Of a stretch of 64,000 bases of DNA, positions 49,831-56,157 are shown piece after piece. Origin of the DNA: a virus; the IMG/VR virus record IMGVR_UViG_3300044691_000566, positions 1 through 64,000 of that record. One strand, given 5' to 3'. The position numbers were made by a program, and so were the translations under genes. The notes beneath the pieces are model-generated. The model was given only the letters and a program-made list of their open reading frames with translations, was not told the DNA's origin and searched no databases. How positions within the stretch are numbered: the first letter of the stretch is position 1; each line of letters begins with the position of its first letter.

Positions 49831-50342
49831 GCATCGACAGAGTCCAGGTCGGCCGGATCTTCCGGCACAAGGCGGACGGCCGCCGCTACGTGCGAATCGA
49901 CCGCCTCTTCGATTCGCTCGATCAGCCGCCGGTCCCGGGCGTCTCGTTCGCCATCTGGGATCTCCGGGAGGGGGTGAGAGCGAAGTGGGAGGAGTTCTCC
50001 GTCCTGCCGGTTGCCATGTTCAATGAGCAGTACCGGTACGCGGCGCAGTTCTTCGAGAACCAGCAGGCCGAGATGGCCGAGGCCACCGCGATGCGCGAGA
50101 AGCTCCAGGCGGACATCGAAGCCGCCCTGGAGGCCGTCGGAGCCCAGGACCCGGCCGCCGTGGCCGGGCTGTTCGTCCGCCTGGTGCAGAACGAGTGCGC
50201 CCACCGTATCTACACCCACGACGGGTTCAAGGAGGGGTGTGCCGCAGGCTGCTGCGACTCCACCACGGACGACGCGGCCGAAGTGATCGAGGTGGAGATC
50301 ACCGACGCGGAGCGCGAGGAGCTGCTCGGGGAGAGCGCTTGA
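49827..50342 (+). CDS. hypothetical protein
   Basis: Product of 171 residues, GTG 49827 overlapping the previous stop. Beta N-terminus, helical centre, C-terminal Cys run (EGCAAGCC). Its stop overlaps promoter copy 19. Confidence 0.82.
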   Translation: MSIDRVQVGRIFRHKADGRRYVRIDRLFDSLDQPPVPGVSFAIWDLREGVRAKWEEFSVLPVAMFNEQYRYAAQFFENQQAEMAEATAMREKLQADIEAALEAVGAQDPAAVAGLFVRLVQNECAHRIYTHDGFKEGCAAGCCDSTTDDAAEVIEVEITDAEREELLGESA

Positions 50343-50368
50343 CGCTCCAACAATCCTTGTAGTAGTCT
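50339..50368 (+). promoter_or_regulatory. accessory-type promoter (copy 19)
   Basis: TTGACG, spacer CTCCAACAATCCTTGTAG, TAGTCT, then TTGACTCTGTCAG. Confidence 0.92.
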
Positions 50369-50408
50369 TGACTCTGTCAGCACGACGACGACTCCTCAGG
50401 AGGCCCAC

Positions 50409-51266
50409 ATGGCCCGTACCCGCGAAGACCTCATCGCCCAGGTGCTCAAGCTCAACGAGATGGCCAACCGCTCCAGCGAGGCCGACGATGCCGACGACGA
50501 CAACGGTGTGGCCCACGCCGAGATCGTGGACAACGCGACCCGCAAGGCGGCCAAGATCATGCGGCGCCACCAGATCACCGAGGCCGAGATCGGCCAGGCG
50601 CAGGCCGCCAAGGACGAGGAGTTCGTCCACTTCACGTTCTCGGTGCGCAACACCTACGGGCTGGGCAAGGAGCGCTCCACCGCCCTCCACCACGCCGTGA
50701 TCGTCCCCTTCGGCGGCAACTCGATGCGGACCGTCTACAAGTCGGCCAAGTCCGACACGGAGATGACCGTTTTCGCCCCGGCCAGCATCGCCGAGATGCT
50801 CAAGTCGCTGCTGTACAGCATCTCCCTCCAGATGGAGGAGGGCCTGAGGTCGGCGAGCAAGGGCGAGCGCCAGCGGATCGACGAGTCGGTCTTCTCCTGG
50901 ACCCAGGCGGAGATCAACAAGCAGGTCCTGCTCTTCCGCCGGGGCTACCTGCGGGGCTTCGCCTCCACGGTGGGCTCGCGCATCAAGGCCGCCCAGGACG
51001 AGGCCATGGAGGAGATCAAGCGGGAGCTGGAGGCCGAGGGCCGCTCGGTGTCGGCGGGCACGGAGATCGCCCTGTACGACTCCAGCAGGAAGGCGGGCGA
51101 CTTCATGAACGCCTGGTACACCGGTACCAGCGGCGGCGGGAAGCTCCGCAAGACGTCCAACCGCGCCCGGTCGTCGAGCAAGGGCATCGAGGCCGGGGCG
51201 CGGGACGGCCGCCGGGCCGACATCACCCCGCCCAGGACCGACCCGAACCGCCGCTCGTTGGTCTGA
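50409..51266 (+). CDS. DUF2786-family protein
   Basis: Product of 285 residues. The N-terminus, with a helical AxxLxE and AAKIMRRHQITEAEIG, matches the DUF2786 module found in phage and bacterial proteins. Helical middle; the Ser/Arg-rich C-terminus is basic and likely disordered. Function unknown. ATG 50409 after GGAGGCCCAC. Confidence 0.76.
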   Translation: MARTREDLIAQVLKLNEMANRSSEADDADDDNGVAHAEIVDNATRKAAKIMRRHQITEAEIGQAQAAKDEEFVHFTFSVRNTYGLGKERSTALHHAVIVPFGGNSMRTVYKSAKSDTEMTVFAPASIAEMLKSLLYSISLQMEEGLRSASKGERQRIDESVFSWTQAEINKQVLLFRRGYLRGFASTVGSRIKAAQDEAMEEIKRELEAEGRSVSAGTEIALYDSSRKAGDFMNAWYTGTSGGGKLRKTSNRARSSSKGIEAGARDGRRADITPPRTDPNRRSLV

Positions 51267-51305
51267 TGGAGGACGGCCCGCCGGGAGCCGTAATCCCGGC
51301 ACCAT

Positions 51306-51384
51306 GCCCCTGTAGCTCAATAGGCAGAGCGACCGACGCCCTCGGGCAGTCGGGACGATGCGGGTTCGAGTCCCGTCGAGGGCA
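51306..51384 (+). ncRNA. tRNA-like element lacking a normal anticodon loop
   Basis: Acceptor GCCCCTG/CGAGGGC (one mismatch), D arm GCTC-AATAGGCA-GAGC and T arm GCGGG-TTCGAGT-CCCGT are normal. The anticodon arm is CCGAC-GCC-CTCG-GGC-A-GTCGG, about 8 bp with one bulge and a 4-nt loop (11 nt if only the outer 5 bp form). A near-identical upstream hairpin (51280-51300) and a downstream GCCAGAGA match the element at 49400. Confidence 0.6.
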
Positions 51385-51413
51385 CGCCAGAGAATCAACC
51401 CGAGGAGGACCGT

Positions 51414-51767
51414 ATGGGACGGATCAAGCCGAGCAGGTCCAGGCGCATTCGCCCGCAGGACGTCGAGACGGTGGAGGATCTGTACGCGGGGCTCAACCAG
51501 GTCGCGGAACAGGCCCTGGACAAGCTCTCCGGGCGCCTGCTGGCCGCCGGGGCGTCCCCGGAGGACGTGGCGGCCCACTACGACGCCGTGAGGGCGCAGG
51601 CGGCCATGTACGTGCTCCAGATGGACCTGATGTCGTTCATCGACACGCGGCCCGACGCCGGGATCCAGCAGATCATCTTCGACGAGCTGATGAAGGACAT
51701 CAATCCGGTGGAGGCGCTGGCCATCGGTCTGCCGGACGCCGAGGACAACCCGACGGAAGAGGTCTGA
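51414..51767 (+). CDS. hypothetical protein
   Basis: Product of 117 residues, ATG 51414 after GAGGAGG, downstream of the tRNA-like element. Basic N-terminus, helical. No family recognised. Confidence 0.82.
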   Translation: MGRIKPSRSRRIRPQDVETVEDLYAGLNQVAEQALDKLSGRLLAAGASPEDVAAHYDAVRAQAAMYVLQMDLMSFIDTRPDAGIQQIIFDELMKDINPVEALAIGLPDAEDNPTEEV

Positions 51768-51768
51768 C

Positions 51769-52212
51769 ATGGGTGCATGGGGTACCGCCGTCTTCGACAA
51801 CGACAACGCCGCCGACTTTGCGGGGTCCCTGGAGTACTGCTCCACGACCGAAGCCCGCACCGACCTGCTGACCGCAACGCTGCGGGCGCTCATCGAGCTG
51901 GAGGACACGGAGCGCTGGCTCATGGCCGGGGACTTCGAGTTCCCCTACGAGATCGAGCACGCGCTGGCCGCTGCGGCCTTTGTGGCCGACCGCAAGAACG
52001 GCCGGGAGGAGTTCATCAACGTCTCCTACGCGCAGGGCCACGACAGGGAGACGGACACCTGGTACACCATCCCCCTGGACGAGCCCACCCCGACCCTGAT
52101 CAACGACGCCCTGACCGCCGTGGAGAAGATCCTGCGGCAGATGGAGGCCGACAAGGTCGAGGACGAGTGGCAGGCGAGCGCCCGTAAGATCTTCGCGGCT
52201 CTCCTCGCATAA
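51769..52212 (+). CDS. DUF4259-family protein
   Basis: Product of 147 residues. MGAWGTAVFDNDNAADF is the DUF4259 signature, and ALAAAAFVADRKN fits the family's helical core. Function unknown; relatives are common in Streptomyces, so this may be a host-derived gene. Confidence 0.85.
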   Translation: MGAWGTAVFDNDNAADFAGSLEYCSTTEARTDLLTATLRALIELEDTERWLMAGDFEFPYEIEHALAAAAFVADRKNGREEFINVSYAQGHDRETDTWYTIPLDEPTPTLINDALTAVEKILRQMEADKVEDEWQASARKIFAALLA

Positions 52213-52216
52213 CCCC

Positions 52217-52246
52217 TTGACACTCCAACAATCCTTGGGGTAGTGT
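52217..52246 (+). promoter_or_regulatory. accessory-type promoter for the tRNA cluster (copy 20)
   Basis: TTGACA, spacer CTCCAACAATCCTTGGGG, TAGTGT, then TTGACCTTGTCAA. It faces the tRNA cluster. The stretch 52248-52373 holds only small hairpins and no gene. Confidence 0.9.
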
Positions 52247-52373
52247 TGACCTTGTCAAGACGACGCGGTAGCGTCACTCAGCTCGTCCGAGAGACATCCG
52301 TGAACGAGCGGGGCGGAGGACGGGAGTGGGGGGACTGATCATCCCCCGATCCCTCTTCGCGGCCCTAGTACGG

Positions 52374-52447
52374 TCCTCCATAGCTCAGTTGGCCAGAGCA
52401 GTGCACTGTTAATGCACGGGTCGCAGGTTCGAGTCCTGCTGGAGGAG
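52374..52447 (+). tRNA. tRNA-Asn (GUU)
   Basis: Full cloverleaf: acceptor TCCTCCA/TGGAGGA, D arm GCTC...GAGC, anticodon arm GTGCA-CTGTTAA-TGCAC with GTT, T arm GCAGG-TTCGAGT-CCTGC. No encoded CCA. Confidence 0.93.
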
Positions 52448-52539
52448 CGGGGTACTGCGCAGTAACCGGCTGCTGGCCGGAAGTACCTTAGCCGGGTCTG
52501 TCCGTCATCCCGGGTGCACGAAAGACGGATGCACGATGG

Positions 52540-52608
52540 TCCTCCGTAGCTCAGTGGCCAGAGCGGGCCCGAAGGGGATGCGCGCGGGTTCAACTCCCGC
52601 CGGAGGAT
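52540..52608 (+). ncRNA. tRNA-like relative of tRNA-Asn with shrunken anticodon arm
   Basis: Acceptor TCCTCCG/CGGAGGA, D arm and T arm are intact and nearly identical to the tRNA-Asn at 52374, so it is a duplicate. The anticodon region is only 19 nt (23 is normal) and can form just CCC-GAA-GGG. It cannot read codons normally. Confidence 0.6.
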
Positions 52609-52674
52609 CTTGCACGGCCCTGGGTAGGGGCTACCGAACCGGTTTGACCCACCGTACGTGCGAAACGGGTCGCT

Positions 52675-52749
52675 GCCCCTGTAGCTCAGTTTGGCAAGAG
52701 CGCTCGTCTGAAACACGAGAGGTCGCTGGTTCGATTCCAGCCGGGGGCA
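52675..52749 (+). tRNA. tRNA-Phe (GAA)
   Basis: Acceptor GCCCCTG/CGGGGGC, anticodon arm CTCGT-CTGAAAC-ACGAG with GAA, T arm GCTGG-TTCGATT-CCAGC. Complete cloverleaf. Confidence 0.92.
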
Positions 52750-52880
52750 CGCTAGGGACCCACCAGCTTGGTTATCGGATGGGCGCAGATAGAGAGTTGC
52801 CGTCAGATGAAGGTCGGCATCCACTCGCTGCCCGATGTGGGAGCAGAACGGCTAATCACCGTGGACAAGACCAAGCACAT

Positions 52881-52953
52881 GCCCCCGTAGCCCAACGGCT
52901 GAGGCCCCGGCTTCAAACACCGGAAGATGTGGGTTCGAATCCCACCGGGGGTA
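52881..52953 (+). tRNA. tRNA with ambiguous anticodon (CAA, or UCA in a 9-nt loop)
   Basis: Acceptor GCCCCCG/CGGGGGT and T arm GTGGG-TTCGAAT-CCCAC are good. By standard numbering the loop is TTCAAAC (anticodon CAA, Leu) closed by a C-A mismatch. If only the 4 bp CCGG/CCGG pair, the 9-nt loop CTTCAAACA would show UCA, which reads UGA. It lacks the long variable arm of bacterial tRNA-Leu. Confidence 0.7.
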
Positions 52954-52960
52954 CGCAAGT

Positions 52961-53112
52961 TCGAGGACTGAGTGGTGAGCGTAGGCCGGTTCAACTCCGG
53001 CCGTCCCGAGGGCTCGGGTGTGGGGTTCGATTCCCCTTGACCATGGTGGCGAACAGGGATCGCGGCGTCAGTGCCGTGCCCGCGCAGAGGGGTTCGACTC
53101 CCTTCCGGTCCA
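52961..53112 (+). ncRNA. tract of degenerate tRNA-like elements
   Basis: Three more T-arm-like hairpins with TTCRAYT loops lie at 52984-53002, 53021-53037 and 53088-53104. The first has a possible acceptor (52961-52968 with 53003-53009) and almost nothing between it and the T arm. The last has a D arm GCGA-ACAGGGA-TCGC (53049-53063) but only CGGC-GTCAGT-GCCG for an anticodon arm. No gene is seen in 52213-53268 otherwise. Confidence 0.45.
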
Positions 53113-53268
53113 CGGCGGTGCCAGTGGAGACGACAGCCGACTCCACACGGGTACGGAGAGGCCAACTGGGGTGATCCGCGTGGCGGCGCTCCCCCAGCAA
53201 GATCTCCGTGCGGACGAGGCCATACGTCCCCCGCACCTTTTTAAAATCTCGACTCCCCAGGAGGCGCC

Positions 53269-53484
53269 ATGGTTGTACCGACCCCCGAACGCGGCGAGTA
53301 CACGGAGCTGGCCGAACGGCTCATCGAGGAGATCGAGATGGCGACCGTCGCCGAGGTGGTGCTGCTCCGCAAGCGCATCGACGGAGCCCTGGCCTACCTG
53401 GACGAGGTGGTCACGCCCAACCAGATCACGCTGCGGCACATTCGTCGGCACCTGGACGGCGGCTACGACGGGATGCCGGGCTGA
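53269..53484 (+). CDS. small helical protein
   Basis: Product of 71 residues, ATG 53269 after CTCCCCAGGAGG and downstream of CTTTTTAAAATC at 53237. It is probably expressed with the tRNA cluster. Helical, acidic. No family recognised. Confidence 0.8.
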   Translation: MVVPTPERGEYTELAERLIEEIEMATVAEVVLLRKRIDGALAYLDEVVTPNQITLRHIRRHLDGGYDGMPG

Positions 53485-53576
53485 TACCCCGCCACAACCC
53501 CACCGCCTTCTGGATTCTGCTGGCGGTGGGGCTCGACATCATGCTGGCCCTGCTGATCTGGGAGATCGTGCGATGA
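53481..53576 (+). CDS. 31-residue single-pass membrane peptide with apparent CTG start
   Basis: The frame encodes a Pro/Arg N-terminus followed by one membrane helix (AFWILLAVGLDIMLALLIW). No ATG, GTG or TTG lies in frame near the beginning. CTG 53481 overlaps the upstream stop as CTGA, the same junction type as at 34736. The next gene overlaps its stop by ATGA. Function unknown. Confidence 0.55.
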   Translation: MIPRHNPTAFWILLAVGLDIMLALLIWEIVR

Positions 53577-53707
53577 CCACTGAATTACCTGAGCCCACCG
53601 ACCCCGATGAGGGCATTTCGACCACCTGGGACCACCACCCGGTCACCGGGTGGGAGCAGGTCGGCACCTTCGACCCCGACGAGGAGACCGATGGTGGGAC
53701 GCCGTAG
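53573..53707 (+). CDS. 44-residue acidic peptide
   Basis: ATG 53573 overlaps the previous stop. Acidic and Pro/Thr-rich with two Trp. It overlaps the next gene by 17 nt. Function unknown. Confidence 0.65.
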   Translation: MTTELPEPTDPDEGISTTWDHHPVTGWEQVGTFDPDEETDGGTP

Positions 53708-53864
53708 GCGCATATATCTGCGGGTGCTGCGGGTGATCCGCAAGCCCTTCTGGTACCCGCGCTGCCTCCACCTGTCCCACCGGCTGCTTCTGCCGTGCTG
53801 GCGTGCGCAGATCTGGGATTCCTACTGCCCCCACCACAACGACACCTGCTGGGGGAGATGCTGA
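53691..53864 (+). CDS. Cys/His-rich basic protein, copy A of a tandem pair
   Basis: Product of 57 residues, ATG 53691. The unit CLHLSHRLLLPCWR...CPHHNDTCWGRC is repeated in the next protein (CWHLSHRLKLPCWR...CGRHYDSCREGC). Probably zinc-binding. Function unknown. Confidence 0.74.
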   Translation: MVGRRRRIYLRVLRVIRKPFWYPRCLHLSHRLLLPCWRAQIWDSYCPHHNDTCWGRC

Positions 53865-54256
53865 TGAAGACCGCCGTCGTCAAGGACCACTGGTTCCGCG
53901 CCGAATACGCGGATGACCCGTGCGGGTACAGCGGCTGCGGACGGCCCCAGGCCGAACACGTGGAGTCGGTAGGGGAGTGGATGGAGGCGCGGCACCTGTT
54001 CCTGCCGTCCCTGCCCTCCATCCGGTGCGTGCGCTGCGCGCGGTACTGGTCGCACTCCACCCACCACGGCAGCCGGAAGAACCGTCGGCTGTACTGGCGC
54101 GACTGGTTCTTCCTGTTGCGGCAGCGGCTGCTGCACCGTAACGACTTGTGCTGGCACCTGTCGCACCGGCTCAAACTGCCGTGCTGGCGCCGCGTGGACT
54201 CCACGTGCTCCATGCTCTGCGGACGCCACTACGACTCCTGCCGGGAGGGATGCTGA
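53864..54256 (+). CDS. Cys/His-rich protein, copy B with extra N-terminal domain
   Basis: Product of 130 residues, ATG 53864 (GGGGGAG 6 nt upstream). The N-terminal part has CGYSGCGRPQAEHV and CVRCARYW, another zinc-type module. The C-terminal 45 residues duplicate the protein at 53691. Coupled by one-base overlaps on both sides. Confidence 0.78.
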   Translation: MKTAVVKDHWFRAEYADDPCGYSGCGRPQAEHVESVGEWMEARHLFLPSLPSIRCVRCARYWSHSTHHGSRKNRRLYWRDWFFLLRQRLLHRNDLCWHLSHRLKLPCWRRVDSTCSMLCGRHYDSCREGC

Positions 54257-54573
54257 TGATCGTGATCACCACCAGCAAGTTGGTCCGGGACAAGATCCAT
54301 GACCTGTATCCGGAGTACGGCTACCACACAGCGGCTCCGGAGCAGCGTCTGGATCTGCTGCAAGCCAAGCTCTTCGAGGAGAGCGCCGAGGTGTCGGTCG
54401 CCCGTGACGGCTTCGAGGCGCTCCAGGAGCTGGCCGACCTGGAGGAGATCGTCCGGGCCTACACCAGGGCCCTGGGGTACTCCCTGGAGGATCTGGAGGC
54501 CCAGCGGCTGCGGAAGTTCAGGGAGCGCGGCGGCTTCGAGGAGGGCTGGGTGCTGACCCGGCAGATGCCCTGA
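54256..54573 (+). CDS. MazG-like nucleoside triphosphate pyrophosphohydrolase
   Basis: Product of 105 residues, ATG 54256. KLVRDKIHDL at the N-terminus, KLFEESAEV with the EExxE-type metal site, ELADLEEIV as the second acidic helix, and a closing KFRERGGFEEG are the pattern of short all-alpha MazG/phosphoribosyl-ATP pyrophosphatase-like phage proteins. It may lower (p)ppGpp or clean up nucleotides. Confidence 0.84.
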   Translation: MIVITTSKLVRDKIHDLYPEYGYHTAAPEQRLDLLQAKLFEESAEVSVARDGFEALQELADLEEIVRAYTRALGYSLEDLEAQRLRKFRERGGFEEGWVLTRQMP

Positions 54574-54586
54574 GAGGAGGGGACTG

Positions 54587-54991
54587 ATGATCAAGCGGGG
54601 GGATCTGCCCAACCATCCGGTGTCGGCGCTGGACTACCTGTTCCAGCGCGGCTGGATACCCCGTCCGGTGTGTGTGGGGCAGCCCCTGAGATCCACCGGT
54701 CAGGAATACGCTCTGGTGCTCGAAGTGGAAGGCTACGGTTTCGAGGCCGTCGCCGGGGCGACCAAGAACGAGGCCAAGCGCGAAGCCGCAGAGGCGCTCC
54801 TGGGGCGCGTGCTGGCCATGATGTGCCCGCACCCCACCAAGATGCGTTACGCGACCGACGAGGTGGCGTACGGGACGGCGGAGCGCCATCAGAACATCGG
54901 GAAGACCGGGATTCGGCGTGCGTACCTGTGCCGGTGCGGCTGGTGGCATATGACCAGCCAGCCGGACAACAACGTGAGGAGCGTGTCGTGA
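54587..54991 (+). CDS. double-stranded RNA-binding-domain protein with zinc module
   Basis: Product of 134 residues. Residues about 12-75 fit a dsRBD: an N-terminal helix, QEYALVLEVEGYGFEAV strands and KNEAKREAAEALL as the basic closing helix. The C-terminal part has CPHPTKMRY and YLCRCGWWHMTS, a zinc-ribbon-like module common in actinophages. It could shield or sense structured RNA. GAGGAG precedes ATG 54587. Confidence 0.72.
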   Translation: MIKRGDLPNHPVSALDYLFQRGWIPRPVCVGQPLRSTGQEYALVLEVEGYGFEAVAGATKNEAKREAAEALLGRVLAMMCPHPTKMRYATDEVAYGTAERHQNIGKTGIRRAYLCRCGWWHMTSQPDNNVRSVS

Positions 54992-55060
54992 GCGTTCGCT
55001 GGTGGACCTCTACGGACCTACCTCGGCCCCAGGGCGGGGCGAGGTCCGAAAGGGGCCCAG

Positions 55061-55252
55061 ATGGTCAAGCAGAGCCCGCACACCCGCTGGAGGGGGTGCT
55101 GCCTCATGTGCTCCAGCGGTGGAGGGTGGGGAGCCGCCCACAACGCGGTGCACAAGCAGAAGGGCGACGGGGAGCGCACGCCGTTCTCGGCGCTCCGCAA
55201 GATCGGTGTGAAGCGCCGGTACAGCAGGAACCGGGCATACGGCGACGACTGA
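55061..55252 (+). CDS. small basic Cys-containing protein
   Basis: Product of 63 residues, ATG 55061 with AAAGGGG upstream. CCLMCSSGGGW and a basic C-terminus (KRRYSRNR). The region 54988-55060 also opens a GTG frame, but that frame degenerates. Moderate support. Confidence 0.58.
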   Translation: MVKQSPHTRWRGCCLMCSSGGGWGAAHNAVHKQKGDGERTPFSALRKIGVKRRYSRNRAYGDD

Positions 55253-55263
55253 CACCAGCTACG

Positions 55264-55298
55264 AATCGAAGGCCAGACTCCCAGTCTGGCCTTCGATT
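55264..55298. terminator. perfect bidirectional terminator between convergent genes
   Basis: 16-bp perfect stem (55264-55279 and 55283-55298) with a CCC loop, flanked by A- and T-containing sequence on both sides. It lies between + strand genes ending at 55252 and the - strand gene ending at 55344. Confidence 0.9.
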
Positions 55299-55343
55299 GT
55301 TGAAAATCTTCCAGAGCCCAGACACCCACATTCGAAGGTTGGA

Positions 55344-55709
55344 TCACCGTGGAGGGCTAGTCCTTTCCCAGATGGTCGCGGCGTGGTCGACGTTCCCGGG
55401 GCAGTCGATGTTGGTGCACTCGGCGGACTGGTCGGGGTATACGGTGTGGAGCCCGGCGCAGGAGAACATGGGGTCGTTCCCGGTCTCCTGCGCCCACCGC
55501 TCGTCGTACGCCCGCACGCTGGCCATGCAGGCGGGCCGCATGTGGAACAGGGCGCTGTCGTCCCCCAGGTCGGGCCGGAGCAGGTTGGGCCCGGGGAAGA
55601 CCACCGACGCCTGCCGCAGGGAGACGGGCCTGCGGCAGGCGTGGCACACCCCGGGGCCGATGCGGCGTCTGGTGGGCCACCAGTCCTCGTACCGGATGCG
55701 GATGAGCAT
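55344..55709 (-). CDS. zinc-binding hypothetical protein, only minus-strand gene
   Basis: Product of 121 residues on the - strand, with GAGGAGGG before its ATG. CHACRRP and later FHMRPAC and CTNIDCPG form Cys/His clusters. Its start is 14 bp from the start of the Tad2-like gene, in divergent orientation. Function unknown; shared regulation with the Tad2-like gene is possible. Confidence 0.82.
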   Translation of the reverse strand: MLIRIRYEDWWPTRRRIGPGVCHACRRPVSLRQASVVFPGPNLLRPDLGDDSALFHMRPACMASVRAYDERWAQETGNDPMFSCAGLHTVYPDQSAECTNIDCPGNVDHAATIWERTSPPR

Positions 55710-55723
55710 CTACCCTCCTCGGC

Positions 55724-56008
55724 ATGATGACTTTCAGTGAGGCCATGGAGCGGGTCAAAATACGCGGTACCCGGATCAGTCGGGACGGATGGAACGGCCC
55801 GGGACAATACGTGGTGTACCAGCGGGGGTACCCGAACGGCATCGCGATCAACGCCAACACCGCCGAGGCCACGGGCATCCCAGAGGGCACGCTCATGGCC
55901 TTCAAGCCCTATCTGATGCTCTGCACGGTCGACGGGGAGTTCGTTCCGTGGGTCATCACCCAAACGGATGCCCTCTCGGACGACTGGACTGTCGTACACA
56001 TGAGCTAA
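55724..56008 (+). CDS. tad2: Tad2-like anti-Thoeris protein (DUF2829)
   Basis: Product of 94 residues. TFSEAMERVKIRGTRISRDGWNG at the start, FKPYLMLCTVDGEFVPW in the middle and QTDALSDDW near the end are the signature order of the DUF2829 family. Tad2 members of this family sequester the cyclic ADP-ribose signal of Thoeris defence. Usual length is about 80-110, so it is intact. ATG 55724 has no clear ribosome site. No promoter of the accessory type precedes it. Confidence 0.85.
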   Translation: MMTFSEAMERVKIRGTRISRDGWNGPGQYVVYQRGYPNGIAINANTAEATGIPEGTLMAFKPYLMLCTVDGEFVPWVITQTDALSDDWTVVHMS

Positions 56009-56032
56009 GCCCTGATAGAGTCAGGACTGCGT

Positions 56033-56090
56033 GGCTCGGCATGGCATGGTAAGGCTAGGCGGGGCCTGGCAAGGCGCGGCAGGGCAGGGG
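56033..56090 (+). repeat. GGCNN pentanucleotide repeat array
   Basis: Eleven consecutive 5-bp units of the form GGCNN (one is GGTAA), ending GGG. It lies between the Tad2-like stop and a terminator. Non-coding. Confidence 0.88.
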
Positions 56091-56093
56091 AAC

Positions 56094-56121
56094 GGCCCCA
56101 ATTCCTACGGGAGTTGGGGCC
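56094..56121 (+). terminator. hairpin with UACG tetraloop
   Basis: 12-bp stem with one G-T pair, TACG loop, then TTC; follows the pentamer array. Confidence 0.82.
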
Positions 56122-56127
56122 TTCATC

Positions 56128-56157
56128 TTGCCACTCCAAGGATTCCTGGGGTAGGGT
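56128..56157 (+). promoter_or_regulatory. accessory-type promoter (copy 21)
   Basis: TTGCCA, spacer CTCCAAGGATTCCTGGGG, TAGGGT; GCCAGAGA at 56166 in the leader. Confidence 0.82.

Noticed and set aside
52536-53174. 212-residue open frame across the tRNA cluster
   Set aside because: Covers two tRNAs and several tRNA-like hairpins; the frame is fortuitous.
54988-55740. Long + frame starting at GTG 54988
   Set aside because: Becomes Arg/Gly/Pro-rich after 25 codons, crosses the perfect terminator and the minus-strand gene.
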